Of a stretch of DNA of 64,000 nt, positions 44,807 to 54,519 are shown piece by piece. The DNA lies in contig NKJG01000001.1 of assembly GCA_002256395.1 (NCBI GenBank), positions 1,054,001 to 1,118,000 of the forward strand, read 5' to 3'. The translations under genes and the position numbers were made by a program. Below the pieces are notes generated by a model. It made no database searches. It saw nothing but the letters and a program-made list of their open reading frames with translations, and was not told the DNA's origin. The stretch comes from Bacteroidetes bacterium B1(2017) (GTDB lineage: Bacteria; Bacteroidota; Bacteroidia; UKL13-3). Every line of letters starts with the position of its first letter. The first letter of the stretch is position 1.

Positions 44807-45493
44807 TTATTGTTTCAAGAATTTTTGAACAATTAAACCCTTATCTGTTTGCGCATATAATACATATAATCCATTGCTTAACTCAGACACATTAATGCTA
44901 TTTTGCATTACATCTCCTTCTGATGCTAATCTTCCGGCCAAATCATAAACCTTATAAGAGCTTGGGTTAACGCCTTCAATAAACAAGTTTGTGGTAGCTG
45001 GTATTGGAAATAATCGATAGCTATGTGCACTTAGTTTTTTAATACCTACTCCACTACCGTTAAAGTCAATTATTACACGCATCAAATCTCTTCCATAGCT
45101 TAAATTGCTGGTGGTACAGCCCACCAAATTTCCAAGCTTAATATAAAAATCTCTCTCACCAAACGTGGTTGTGTTCGGAGTAAAATTATATTTTAATACT
45201 CGTTGGTTCGATCTGTCGTAAATATTTGTTCCACTAAGAAAGGTACATTTTTGTGGTGCGAAATTAAAATCTACACCATTTACTGCAGTACCATTAATAG
45301 CTGTAATATCCGCTCCAACCGAAAACGTTAAGGTATCGTTGTTGGGCGTCCAAACGGCTAGTTCAACCCCTGCACTATCATCATCATGATTCCAGTTATC
45401 TAAATCCAATGGATTTGTAAAACCAAATCTTAACTGTGCTTGCGAAAACAATCCAGTTAATAATAACGCGGCTATAAGTACTGTTTTTTTCAT
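44807..45493 (-). CDS. Small secreted protein with T9SS type A sorting domain
   Basis: 228 residues. The signal peptide is MKKTVLIAALLLTGLFSQAQ. A short beta-rich domain of about 130 residues follows, with FTNPLDLDNWNHDDDSAG and two cysteines. The C-terminus is a sorting domain (LFPIPATTNLFIEG, YKVYDLAGRLASEG, LSNGLYVLYAQT). It is therefore cargo of the type IX secretion system. Function of the passenger is unknown; its small size is unusual compared with the giant cargo proteins in this window. Confidence 0.8.
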   Translation of the reverse strand: MKKTVLIAALLLTGLFSQAQLRFGFTNPLDLDNWNHDDDSAGVELAVWTPNNDTLTFSVGADITAINGTAVNGVDFNFAPQKCTFLSGTNIYDRSNQRVLKYNFTPNTTTFGERDFYIKLGNLVGCTTSNLSYGRDLMRVIIDFNGSGVGIKKLSAHSYRLFPIPATTNLFIEGVNPSSYKVYDLAGRLASEGDVMQNSINVSELSNGLYVLYAQTDKGLIVQKFLKQ

Positions 45494-45519
45494 TCGTTTC
45501 TTCTCTTAAAGTTTTGGTT

Positions 45520-45527
45520 CAAACCTA
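45520..45527 (-). promoter_or_regulatory. -7 box of the small T9SS protein gene
   Basis: Reads TAGGTTTG on the minus strand, a perfect TAnnTTTG, 26 nt before the ATG at 45493. A CTTG lies 22 nt further upstream (45550-45553). The box overlaps a GGTTCAAACC palindrome-like word at 45516-45525. Confidence 0.55.
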
Positions 45528-45596
45528 CCCTATGCGAACATTAGGATTACAAGTTTACTAAAATATTTGATGGAAAAAAACCAAAAAAGGTTGCAT

Positions 45597-47228
45597 TTAA
45601 CGGATTCTGATTTTTTGCCCTGGAACTACTCGCTCGTTCATAGGGTGGTTGAGCTCCTTAATTTGAACCGCACTAACCCCATATTTACGCGCAATTCCAT
45701 AGAGTGTTTCACCTTTTTCTACGATGTGATATACCTCCTCAGTGCTTGTATTTACAGCCGCTTTCGCAGATTCTGTTTTTTGAACTGGTACTACCACAAG
45801 CTCTTGTCCAACATAAATTGTTTCGTTAGTTAAGTTGTTCGTTGCCTTTAAATCGGCCACATTCATCCCATAAAGATGGGCTATGCTAAATAGTGTTTCA
45901 CTTTGTCGTACCACGTGCACTCCTGGTATTGCTTGAGGCTCTTTTGTGTCTGCGCTTCTAATTGCTGGGTTTATAATTAGTCGCTGTCCTACCTCTATTG
46001 AATCTTTTTCTAGCGCATTTAAATATTTAATGGCATCCACTCTAACACCATATTTTTTGCCTATTCCATAAAGGGTTTCACCCTTTTGCACCGTATGAAA
46101 AAAGCTTAGGTTCTCTTTAAACGTATGTAAAGTATCTGCCACATTGCTAATTTCTACTGGTTTTTGGGTGGCAATATTCTGAGCGGGGTTGTCGTAAACA
46201 GTTTGATTATATTGAGTATCTACTTTTGCTGGCTCAACAACCGCAACGGGTTTACTTGGTTCAACACTAACCTTAACCGTATCTTTTAATGCCGGCGCTT
46301 TTTCGCGTTTGTTTCTCAAGAAAATCTGCTCTCCTTCTTTTGGCTCCTGACCTTCTAAAAGTAAATTGCGCTCCAATAGTTTATCCAACCTAATAGCATA
46401 GCGTTGACTTATCCAATGCATATTCTGATTTCCTGCCACAAGGTGGTAAAGACTGTCGCTTTTGGCCTTTTTTGCCTTTAAATAAATGGTGTCGCCAGCA
46501 TGGCAAACAGCGTCTTTATTTAAATCATTATACCTATAAAGGTGGTACACTTTTACATCATAATCTAAGGCTATTTGAGCGAAACTTTCATTGGGTTTGG
46601 CTACTATTCCAGGAACCCCATTGTTTACAAATTCCTTTCCGTAACTTTTTACAGCTTCTGCCTTTTCTTCTTTCAATTCGCGGTCTTCTTCTTCACTTAA
46701 CTTTACCCCATCAAATCTATTTAACTTGTGGCGTTCAATAAAGGTAATTAACAATTCTGCATATTGAGGATTAGTGGCATAACCTGCCTTTTTTAAGCCA
46801 GCAGCCCAAGATTTATAATCTGTTTGCTCCAAATCAAATAAGAATGCATAGCGAGTATTTTTCATTAGAAAGTCTGAGTGATCTCTGTAACTATCTATCG
46901 CTGCGTCGTATTTTCTAAAACATTCTTGTGGGGCATCATCGTCTTCATAAATGGTTTTCCCCGTCCAACTAACCTTACATTTTATTCCAAAATGATTGTT
47001 TGCTTCTACCGCCAAACGGCTGTTTCCATTGCCACTTTCGAGTATGCCCTGAGCCAAAGTAATTGACGCAGGTATTTTACTTCTATACATTTCATCAATG
47101 GCTATGGCATTATATTTTTCAATGTATTGCTCAACTGTCATTTTGGGGGCAACAACCGGGGCATCGGTTTGAGCCAACAGCGAAAGCGGTAAATAGGCGA
47201 GTAAAAATAGGAGTGGCAGTATTCTCAT
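45597..47228 (-). CDS. Glucosaminidase (GH73-type) with LysM repeats
   Basis: 543 residues from the ATG at 47228, which gives a clean signal peptide (MRILPLLFLLAYLPLSLLAQ); the frame is open further upstream. Residues about 30-170 are a FlgJ/GH73 glucosaminidase domain: SITLAQGILESGNGNS carries the catalytic Glu, then NNHFGIKC and GYATNPQYAELL. Three clear LysM modules follow at about 376, 437 and 497 (VQKGETLYGIGKKYGV, VRQSETLFSIAHLYGM, VEKGETLYGIARKYGV) and a weaker one lies nearer the middle. LysM binds peptidoglycan. The enzyme cuts beta-1,4 bonds after GlcNAc in the cell wall, acting in the periplasm in growth or division. Confidence 0.9.
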   Translation of the reverse strand: MRILPLLFLLAYLPLSLLAQTDAPVVAPKMTVEQYIEKYNAIAIDEMYRSKIPASITLAQGILESGNGNSRLAVEANNHFGIKCKVSWTGKTIYEDDDAPQECFRKYDAAIDSYRDHSDFLMKNTRYAFLFDLEQTDYKSWAAGLKKAGYATNPQYAELLITFIERHKLNRFDGVKLSEEEDRELKEEKAEAVKSYGKEFVNNGVPGIVAKPNESFAQIALDYDVKVYHLYRYNDLNKDAVCHAGDTIYLKAKKAKSDSLYHLVAGNQNMHWISQRYAIRLDKLLERNLLLEGQEPKEGEQIFLRNKREKAPALKDTVKVSVEPSKPVAVVEPAKVDTQYNQTVYDNPAQNIATQKPVEISNVADTLHTFKENLSFFHTVQKGETLYGIGKKYGVRVDAIKYLNALEKDSIEVGQRLIINPAIRSADTKEPQAIPGVHVVRQSETLFSIAHLYGMNVADLKATNNLTNETIYVGQELVVVPVQKTESAKAAVNTSTEEVYHIVEKGETLYGIARKYGVSAVQIKELNHPMNERVVPGQKIRIR

Positions 47229-47325
47229 GGTATAATCACAAAAGTACAATTCAAATACACCTTAGCACCAACCTATTGCCCACAATTATTGGGTGTTGTA
47301 TACAATTGTGTGCATTGTAAAAAAC

Positions 47326-47362
47326 AGAAGGAGTAGCTCCTTATTCAAGAGCTACTCCTTCT
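47326..47362 (-). terminator. Terminator of the outer-membrane protein gene
   Basis: AGAAGGAGTAGCTC (47326-47339) pairs perfectly over 14 bp with GAGCTACTCCTTCT (47349-47362). On the minus strand it is followed by GTTTTTTAC. Confidence 0.9.
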
Positions 47363-47385
47363 ATTAAAAACCCTCAATTTACCTG

Positions 47386-48369
47386 TTATATTCCTTTTAG
47401 CTTTGCACCAATATGAATGCCCATTCCTGCGCTAACAAAGAACTTTTCATCTGGTCTGCCCGGTTGTTGTCCAACTTCTGCCTTAAAACTAAAACCGGCC
47501 ATTCTTCCAAGCTCTGCTTTCCAACCAAATCGCCAACCCAAAACGCTTCTCTTGTTCTCAGAAATATTAATATCTATTCCATCCAATTGGCCCTGGCGAG
47601 AATTGGGTTTTAAGTGGTAATTAACCACTGGGGTAAATAATAAATCTGCATAAAAATTCATGAGCTTAACATTGCCCTTTAACTTGTACATATCTGGTTG
47701 CACACGTAAATTCACTATAGATTTAAAATCAATACCCGCGTATATTCCAAGCGCATTCATGGTATAGTTTACCGTTTCAAAATTTACATTATCAAACACA
47801 AATTTCAGGTTTCCATTCGCATCCTTGTATTGAATGTCGTTCTCGCCTCTTACCTTTAAAATGTCGTTGTCTACTTGGCAGTTATTATAAAAGTTTTGAA
47901 GGCCTCCATGAACAGCCCAAATCCTTTTAAACTTAGCAGGAACCATTATGTATCTTGTATGAACATAGTTTCCAGTTGTTACACTGCTTAATACAACCCG
48001 TGCTTTTCTTGTTTTATAACCGGTGCTTAAATTATACGCTCCTCCCACCTGTAAGGACCAATATTTCTTAAGCCCCTCAGGCGCAAATACTCCGCCAGCA
48101 TTATCATCCGAATACCCTTTTTTATAATCAATATCTAGTTGCAATTTTGATCCAACCAAAGCATTTGCAAAAAGATTAAATCCTAGACCCGTATTTGGAT
48201 CATAAGAAATTGCATCAAAGGCATTTAAACCGATAAACAGATTTTTGTAATCCGGATCGTCGGTTACGATAGTATACTTGACGTTTTGTGAATGTGCCTG
48301 TTTAGGAATAAAACTAAGTCCAATTCCTATCAAAAAAAATACGCTTGTTGTAAGTAATCTTGCTTTCAT
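47386..48369 (-). CDS. Putative outer-membrane beta-barrel protein
   Basis: 327 residues with a signal peptide (cleaved near KQAHSQ). The mature part alternates aromatic and polar residues in short strands, ending with VSAGMGIHIGAKLKGI, as expected for an outer-membrane barrel. No porin family is claimed. Expressed as a single gene: its own perfect terminator lies downstream, and the divergent response-regulator gene starts 142 nt away. Confidence 0.65.
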   Translation of the reverse strand: MKARLLTTSVFFLIGIGLSFIPKQAHSQNVKYTIVTDDPDYKNLFIGLNAFDAISYDPNTGLGFNLFANALVGSKLQLDIDYKKGYSDDNAGGVFAPEGLKKYWSLQVGGAYNLSTGYKTRKARVVLSSVTTGNYVHTRYIMVPAKFKRIWAVHGGLQNFYNNCQVDNDILKVRGENDIQYKDANGNLKFVFDNVNFETVNYTMNALGIYAGIDFKSIVNLRVQPDMYKLKGNVKLMNFYADLLFTPVVNYHLKPNSRQGQLDGIDINISENKRSVLGWRFGWKAELGRMAGFSFKAEVGQQPGRPDEKFFVSAGMGIHIGAKLKGI

Positions 48370-48455
48370 AATTGTTTAATTAATTTGTTGCAACAAAACT
48401 AGCTTAGAGGCAAATAGCCTAAAATACCCTCGCATGGGTAAATTGCATCCGTGCT

Positions 48456-48487
48456 ATTGGGTATTTATTAGGTTTATGCTACTTTCG
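48456..48487 (+). promoter_or_regulatory. Promoter that fixes the response-regulator start
   Basis: ATTG at 48456-48459, 20 nt, then TACTTTCG at 48480-48487 (7 of 8 to TAnnTTTG). Transcription would start near 48493, downstream of the ATG codons at 48434 and 48476, so the first usable start is the GTG at 48512. Confidence 0.5.
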
Positions 48488-48511
48488 CTTATATATCAAT
48501 CCCCAAAAACA

Positions 48512-49150
48512 GTGACCAAGGTTTCAATAATTCTAGTAGACGACCATCAAATAATGCTAGATGGAATGAAGGCGCTGCTTTTGAATAATTCTCAATTTGA
48601 GGTGGTAGCCCAAACTACAAATCCAAACGATGCTATTCAATTAATTAAAGACCATAATGCGCAACTGCTTATAACAGATATTAATATGAAAGAGCTGTCG
48701 GGCATTGAATTATGTAAGCAGGCAAAGGCCCAATTTCCATCCATTAAAGTGCTTGCTCTATCCATGTTTGGTGATAAAGAAACAATTACCCAAATGTTAG
48801 AAGCTGGCGTAGATGGGTATCTGCTTAAAAACACAGGAACGGATGAATTAATTTCGGCTTTAACCAAACTAATGAGTGGCCAAGTATTCTTTAGTAACGA
48901 TGTTACTTTAGAAATGCTAAAAACCATCACTCAACCAAAGTTGGTTCAAACCGAAACCATAAACCTTACTCCTAGAGAAGTTGAAATTGTAACGCTTATT
49001 TCTACAGAATTAAACAATGCTCAAATTGGTGAAAAATTATTTATTAGCGAGCGCACCGTTGAAACTCATCGCAAAAATATTTTCAGAAAAACAAATACCA
49101 AAAGCGTCGCAGGCCTTATTAAATATGCTATTGATAAGAAAATAATTTAA
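48512..49150 (+). CDS. NarL/LuxR-type response regulator
   Basis: 212 residues from a GTG start at 48512 (VTKVSIILVDDHQ). The frame is open to an ATG at 48434, but the predicted promoter lies inside that extension and the extra residues do not match the family. The receiver domain has the DDHQ acidic pair and phospho-acceptor Asp56 in LLITDINMKELSG, with Lys in GYLLKNTG. The LuxR helix-turn-helix is LTPREVEIVTLISTELNNAQ followed by SERTVETHRKNIFRK. It is likely phosphorylated by the TPR histidine kinase at 50316, with a lipoprotein gene in between. Confidence 0.9.
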   Translation: MTKVSIILVDDHQIMLDGMKALLLNNSQFEVVAQTTNPNDAIQLIKDHNAQLLITDINMKELSGIELCKQAKAQFPSIKVLALSMFGDKETITQMLEAGVDGYLLKNTGTDELISALTKLMSGQVFFSNDVTLEMLKTITQPKLVQTETINLTPREVEIVTLISTELNNAQIGEKLFISERTVETHRKNIFRKTNTKSVAGLIKYAIDKKII

Positions 49151-49257
49151 TCATTTTGAGACCCCATCCGTGCTAGTACTTAGTTAAATTTACCCCCCTA
49201 TGGGTATTTTATCAAAGCTAGATACCAATCATTTTTGTGACATAAATAATTACAAAA

Positions 49258-50280
49258 ATGAAATCACTAGCACCATCTATTCAAATTAGTTTTGTTCTGT
49301 TTTTTTTGATCCTACTTTTCGCATGTGGCTCTCCAAAACTTTCGAGCTATGCAACAAAAACAGATTTAAAAAGCAAGGCTAATTTCGACTTTAACGCAAA
49401 CAAAATTAGAGACAATGGTAAAGGCTTTTGTGTAGACATGAAAGCCCTAGGCAAAATGCCTAAACGCGTTGCCCTTGTAAGCTTCTACGTAAGCGACCCT
49501 GGTTTAACAAAAACAACTAAATCCCCTTCAACATCAACCTGGAACACAACCAATACAGGTGATGAAAATGCCAGAATATTTGCGAATGAATATTATGCAC
49601 AAAGCGTTCAAACTCTTAAATCAACATTCAAAGAATATGGTATAGAAATACTATGCCCAAGTGAGTTTTTAACAAATGAAAATCAAAAAAACGCCTATCA
49701 TAATTTTGTGGTTCAACATACCACTATGAATAAAGTGGGAGAAGCATTCAGTAAGTTTTCCAAAAACTCAAATAGCAATAGCACCACCATTGAAACAGAC
49801 CAAGCTGCTGACGGATTTGAATTAATAAAAATAAATAAGCGTGAACAATCCGACCCTAAAAAGAAAAGTGTTGAAAAGCAAAATCTTGCTTCCAGCCTAG
49901 ACGGAAAAATGATTGAATCTGTTGGCTACGAACTCTGCAAATCACTTGGTGTTGATGCCGTTTTAATTGTTTACAACAACCAACTTTGCGACGAAAAGTG
50001 GAGTAAATCTAGATTCTGGATGAGTGCGGTAAACATGCAATTGTTTGGACCAAACCCCACCCCACTTAAAGAGGGTAAACGCGATGGAAATGGCTATAGT
50101 AAAGGCTTATTTTACTGTGGCGTTAGAATGCAATTCTCGAAAGGATTATTAATTAATCCAAAAATTAAAGACGAAAAAGCTTTGGCAATAAACAACAATA
50201 ACAACAAGCTTGCCTACAACAACATGATTGCAGGTTGCTCAAACAAAATTGGATCCTATCTTAAAAAGGAACTTAAGTAA
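49258..50280 (+). CDS. Lipoprotein of unknown function in a two-component locus
   Basis: 340 residues. A lipoprotein signal ends in LLFAC (Cys23). The mature part has MPKRVALVSFYVSDPG near the N-terminus and SLGVDAVLIVYNNQLCDEKW later, a pattern loosely like lipoproteins with a CsgG-type fold; I do not claim that family. An Asn-rich run (AINNNNNKLAYNN) is near the C-terminus. It lies between the response regulator and the histidine kinase, 35 nt before the kinase, so it could be part of the sensed or controlled function. Confidence 0.65.
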   Translation: MKSLAPSIQISFVLFFLILLFACGSPKLSSYATKTDLKSKANFDFNANKIRDNGKGFCVDMKALGKMPKRVALVSFYVSDPGLTKTTKSPSTSTWNTTNTGDENARIFANEYYAQSVQTLKSTFKEYGIEILCPSEFLTNENQKNAYHNFVVQHTTMNKVGEAFSKFSKNSNSNSTTIETDQAADGFELIKINKREQSDPKKKSVEKQNLASSLDGKMIESVGYELCKSLGVDAVLIVYNNQLCDEKWSKSRFWMSAVNMQLFGPNPTPLKEGKRDGNGYSKGLFYCGVRMQFSKGLLINPKIKDEKALAINNNNNKLAYNNMIAGCSNKIGSYLKKELK

Positions 50281-50315
50281 GTGCTTTTTTGTACTTTTAT
50301 TGCAGAATTAGTTTC

Positions 50316-52265
50316 ATGCGCATACTTAAACCTCTTTTATTTGTTTGCATTTGGTTTTCATTTGCACCTGTTTGGGCTCAAACAGATAGCCTTGTAAAGG
50401 CTTTAGAATCGTGTAAAGTTGATACTATAAAACTTAAGCTCCTTACCGATTTAAATTGGGAATATCTTGGAACTAATTTAGCTAAATCCCAAGAATATGC
50501 AGAACAAGAGCTTGAACTAGCGCAACAAATAAATAACAAAACCTATATCGCTCAGGCGTATAACGATTTTGGAATTGTATGCATTAAAAAAAGCAATTTT
50601 AAAGAGGGTTTAAACTGGCACAAAAAAGCGCTTGAAATAAGGCTTACTCTTTACAATCCATTAGATATTGCTTCGAGTTATAGTAAAATTGGTTATTGCT
50701 ATTCTGAGTTGGATCTTTATGGACTTGCGCTCCAAAATCAATTGCTCGCACTTAAAATTTATCGCCAACTTAATGATAAAGTTAAAACCGCTTTTACTCT
50801 TAATAACCTATGCTATTTATACACTAACCTGTACAATTGGGACAAAGAAATTGAACTGGCAAATCAAGCGTACTCCATAGGTTTAGAGTTAAACGATGAA
50901 AATATAAAGGCCGTGGCTTTAAACAATATTGGTAGTGCCTTTGAAAAGAAAAAAGACTATAAAAGTGCCATTCGGTATAAACTAATTGCCCTCAAAGCCT
51001 TTGAAAAACTTGAGGATAGCACAAGTATGGCTACCATGATGAACAATGTGGGCTACTACTACAGAAACATGGGCAAAGACCAAGAAGCCGAAAAGTACTA
51101 TGTAACGGGTCTTAAAATTGCCGACAAACTTAATGATAAAAATAGCATGGCTATTTTTTACTCAAATATTGGGGCCTTAAATATTGATAAAGGCAACTAT
51201 TCATTAGCTAATGAATACCTACTTAAGGCCGAACAACTTTGTTTAAGTCAGTCTGTTTTTAGTACTCTCATTCCTGTTTATAAGGCTTTGGGCGACCTCA
51301 ATGCGCTTCAAGGGAAGGGCAAAAAGGCAAGAGAATATTATGATATATACTCCCAACTAAAGGATAGTTTGTTTTCAAACGATATGGCCAAACAGTTTTC
51401 TTCTATGCAAACTCGATACGAAACAAATGAAAAGGAAGCTGCAAACAAATTGCTTCAAACAGAAAATGAACTAACTAAACTAGAACTTAAACGAAGTAAT
51501 ATCATTAAATGGAGCCTTATTGTTGGTCTGGTTCTTATAATTTTATTGTTCACATTATTCTACCAAAACTACACCTTTAAGCAAAAACAACTTCTTGACG
51601 CCGAACGTCTACAACAGCAGCAAATGCGCTCGCAAGCAGTATTAGAAGCAGAGGAAAAAGAACGCCAACGCATTGCCCGCGACTTACACGATGGACTTGG
51701 ACAACGCCTAAGTGCAACCAAGCTAAACATTGCAGGTCTTATGCCACTTATCCAAAATCATACCCCAGACCAAGAGCTCCTTTTAGGTAATGCCTTGAAC
51801 CTATTAGACGAATCGGTGAAAGAGGTGCGAAGTATTTCTCATAATCTCCTTTCAAATGGTTTAATAAAGCTGGGTTTAATAAGCGCGGTAAAAGAGTTTG
51901 TAAATCAAATTAATACTCCGGCAGGCCTTAAAATTAACCTAGAAACAATAGGCCTAGAAGAGCGTTTAGACCCAACTATTGAAAATGTTCTTTATAGGGT
52001 CTTGCAAGAAATTGTAAACAACATTATTAAACATGCTTTTGCTACTCAAGTGAGCATTCAAATTATTAAACACGAAGGTGAACTTAGTCTCTTGGTAGAA
52101 GATAATGGAATAGGCTTCAACCCCATTTTGGTTCGCCAAAATGAAACCGGTATTGGTTTAAAAAACATTGAAACTCGCATTGAATACATAGGAGGAAACG
52201 TCTTCTTCGACTCAACCCCAGGCAAAGGAACTACTGTAAGTATTGAGGTGCCACTAAGCATTTAA
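50316..52265 (+). CDS. TPR-containing NarX/DesK-type sensor histidine kinase
   Basis: 649 residues from the ATG at 50316, which opens a signal peptide (MRILKPLLFVCIWFSFAPVW). Six or so TPR repeats fill about 35-360 (for example NDFGIVCIKKSNFKEGLNWH). A transmembrane helix at about 398-415 (LIVGLVLIILLFTLFY) leads to a coiled coil and a HisKA_3 box with the phospho-acceptor His near 458 (RDLHDGLGQRLSATK). The HATPase domain has LQEIVNNIIKHAF, EDNGIGFNP and GIGLKNIETR. It autophosphorylates and passes phosphate to the NarL-type regulator upstream. The TPR sensor part is predicted periplasmic. Confidence 0.9.
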   Translation: MRILKPLLFVCIWFSFAPVWAQTDSLVKALESCKVDTIKLKLLTDLNWEYLGTNLAKSQEYAEQELELAQQINNKTYIAQAYNDFGIVCIKKSNFKEGLNWHKKALEIRLTLYNPLDIASSYSKIGYCYSELDLYGLALQNQLLALKIYRQLNDKVKTAFTLNNLCYLYTNLYNWDKEIELANQAYSIGLELNDENIKAVALNNIGSAFEKKKDYKSAIRYKLIALKAFEKLEDSTSMATMMNNVGYYYRNMGKDQEAEKYYVTGLKIADKLNDKNSMAIFYSNIGALNIDKGNYSLANEYLLKAEQLCLSQSVFSTLIPVYKALGDLNALQGKGKKAREYYDIYSQLKDSLFSNDMAKQFSSMQTRYETNEKEAANKLLQTENELTKLELKRSNIIKWSLIVGLVLIILLFTLFYQNYTFKQKQLLDAERLQQQQMRSQAVLEAEEKERQRIARDLHDGLGQRLSATKLNIAGLMPLIQNHTPDQELLLGNALNLLDESVKEVRSISHNLLSNGLIKLGLISAVKEFVNQINTPAGLKINLETIGLEERLDPTIENVLYRVLQEIVNNIIKHAFATQVSIQIIKHEGELSLLVEDNGIGFNPILVRQNETGIGLKNIETRIEYIGGNVFFDSTPGKGTTVSIEVPLSI

Positions 52266-52290
52266 AACACTCATTTGCTTTATACGTTTC

Positions 52291-52330
52291 AAAACCTAAA
52301 TTTGCCTTCTAAGGCTTTTAGGTTTTTTTT
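52291..52330 (+). terminator. Terminator after the histidine kinase
   Basis: AAAACCTAAA (52291-52300) pairs with TTTAGGTTTT (52317-52326), with an inner GCCTT/AAGGC stem, followed by T to 52330. It separates the two-component operon from dsbD. Confidence 0.9.
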
Positions 52331-52380
52331 AAGGCTATTCTCGATTTCTTTTCGTTATAGCCAAAATCATTTATACGATT

Positions 52381-54507
52381 ATGCTAAGTTTACGCAACTC
52401 TCTTATTCTACTTATTCTTATTGGATTGCGCCCCCTTTTGGGTTGGTCTCAATTACAACAAAAACCTGTTTGGGACCTCAAAACCAGCAAAACAGAAGTA
52501 AAAGCAGGCGAAGAAATTGAACTCATCTTTACCAGTAAAATTCAAAAAGATTGGTATATGTATTCCAACGATTTTAGTGGGGATGTTGGGCCTGTAGTTG
52601 CATTCTTTGATTTCGCTAAACACCCAAGCTACCAGCTTGTTGGCAAGCTTAAGCCCGTTGGTAATCACAAACATTTTGATGATGTTTTTGGCGGCGAAGT
52701 GTCAACCTTTGTGGGCAAAGCAGAGTTTCGCCAAAAAGTAAAAATCCTGAAAGCAAATCCAATAATTAAGGTGGCTGTTGAGTTTCAAGAATGCTCTCAG
52801 GTTACCGGTATGTGCGTACTTTTTGATGATAACCTAGAGTTCAAAAATATTAAAGTTACTGGTGCTCCCGTTGCAGCTACAACCCAAACAGTAGTTGCCG
52901 AGCCAGAAACTACTACTCCAGAAAAATCGGTTCAAACCGAAGCAAAAGATACAACAGCAGCAATAGCGGCGGCCCCTAGCACGCCTGGCAACAACAATGC
53001 ATGCGATTATAAAAACATGCAAGTGCCAAACGATTCTTACATAAAAGATAATGGCAAAAAGGGCGATTTAGACGGTAGTAATGAGTCTTTGTTGGGCTTT
53101 ATGATTTATGCCTTTCTTTTTGGTTTAGGTGCTATTATGACTCCTTGTGTGTTTCCTATGATACCAATGACCGTAACATTCTTTACTAAACACCAAGATC
53201 ATGGACGCTTTAAAGCATTTGTATTTGGGCTGTTTATCATATTAATTTATACCATTGTTGGAACGCTTGTAGCCATCTTTATGGGACCAGATTTTGCAAA
53301 TTGGCTCAGCACACATTGGCTTCCTAATATCTTATTCTTCTTGATTTTTATAGTATTTGCCGCCTCCTTCTTGGGTATGTTTGAAATTACTTTACCTCAT
53401 GGCCTAGTAAATTCCATGGACTCCAAATCAAGTATGTCGTCATATGGAGGTATTTTCTTTATGGCTTTTACCATGGTGCTTGTTTCGTTTTCTTGCACTG
53501 GGCCTCTTGTTGGTAACATTCTTATTCAAGCATTTGGCGGAACCTACCTTAGGCCAATTGCGGGCATGTTTGCCTTCTCTTTAGCTTTTGCAATTCCTTT
53601 CACTCTTTTTGCTATTTTCCCTCAATGGCTAAGCTCATTACCTAAATCTGGTGGCTGGTTAAACTCAGTTAAAGTTGTTTTAGGTTTTATTGAATTAGCG
53701 CTCGCTTTTAAATTCCTTTCTACCGCCGATACTGTTTACCATTGGGGTTTATTAAACCGCGATGTATACATTGCCATTTGGATTGTTATTGCCATCATGC
53801 TAGGCCTTTATTTAATGGGTAAATTCATGACCGCCCACGACAGCCCGCTTGCAAGTGTAAGCGTGCCAAGGTTGTTCTTAGCTATTGGCTCTTTTTCTTT
53901 TGCGGTATATTTATTCCCAGGTTTATTTGGTGCTCCTTTAAGCGCAATTTCCGGGTACCTCCCTCCTCAACATACCTTAGCTTTTGATTTATACACTTCT
54001 AAAGATAACAAGAACAATATCAACCAAGAAATTAAGCACGAAAAATTATTTCACTTGCCACATAACTTAAAAGGGTTCTTTGATTATTGCCAAGCTCTTG
54101 AATATAGCAAAAAAGCAAATAAGCCAGTGTTTATTGACTTTACCGGACACGGTTGTGTAAATTGTCGTAAAATGGAAGCAAATGTTTGGAGCAACCCAGA
54201 TGTGCTTAAAATGCTTAACGACGACTATATTGTGGTGGCGCTTTATGCCGATGAAAAAGAATCTTTGCCAGAAAACGAATGGTATGTTTCGCCATACGAC
54301 AACAAGGAAAAGAAAGAAATTGGCAAACAAAATTTAGACCTTCAAATTCGTAAATTCAACGCAAACGCACAGCCGCTATATGTATTAATCGATGGCGCAG
54401 AAAATATGCTAGCATACCCCCGCTCTTACAATGAAAGCGTACCCGAGTTTGTTGAATTCCTAAAAAAAGGAAAAGAAACCTATAAAAAAATTCATCCTCA
54501 ACCTTAA
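52381..54507 (+). CDS. dsbD: Thiol:disulfide interchange protein DsbD
   Basis: 708 residues with the three DsbD domains. The signal peptide is followed by an N-terminal periplasmic domain (about 25-165) with paired cysteines in FQECSQVTGMCVLFDD. The membrane domain (about 235-540, eight helices) has its two key cysteines in IMTPCVFPMIP and VSFSCTGPLVGN. The C-terminal thioredoxin domain has GHGCVNCRKME (cysteines near 591 and 594). It carries electrons from cytoplasmic thioredoxin across the membrane to periplasmic thiol proteins. The linker around 185-215 is Ala/Thr-rich and variable. gmhA begins 12 nt downstream. Confidence 0.95.
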   Translation: MLSLRNSLILLILIGLRPLLGWSQLQQKPVWDLKTSKTEVKAGEEIELIFTSKIQKDWYMYSNDFSGDVGPVVAFFDFAKHPSYQLVGKLKPVGNHKHFDDVFGGEVSTFVGKAEFRQKVKILKANPIIKVAVEFQECSQVTGMCVLFDDNLEFKNIKVTGAPVAATTQTVVAEPETTTPEKSVQTEAKDTTAAIAAAPSTPGNNNACDYKNMQVPNDSYIKDNGKKGDLDGSNESLLGFMIYAFLFGLGAIMTPCVFPMIPMTVTFFTKHQDHGRFKAFVFGLFIILIYTIVGTLVAIFMGPDFANWLSTHWLPNILFFLIFIVFAASFLGMFEITLPHGLVNSMDSKSSMSSYGGIFFMAFTMVLVSFSCTGPLVGNILIQAFGGTYLRPIAGMFAFSLAFAIPFTLFAIFPQWLSSLPKSGGWLNSVKVVLGFIELALAFKFLSTADTVYHWGLLNRDVYIAIWIVIAIMLGLYLMGKFMTAHDSPLASVSVPRLFLAIGSFSFAVYLFPGLFGAPLSAISGYLPPQHTLAFDLYTSKDNKNNINQEIKHEKLFHLPHNLKGFFDYCQALEYSKKANKPVFIDFTGHGCVNCRKMEANVWSNPDVLKMLNDDYIVVALYADEKESLPENEWYVSPYDNKEKKEIGKQNLDLQIRKFNANAQPLYVLIDGAENMLAYPRSYNESVPEFVEFLKKGKETYKKIHPQP

Positions 54508-54519
54508 TTCTTATTTAAA

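Noticed and set aside
45567-45833. Plus-strand frame of 88 codons opposite the glucosaminidase gene
   Set aside because: It lies opposite the LysM repeats, has no recognisable domain, and the minus-strand gene is clear.
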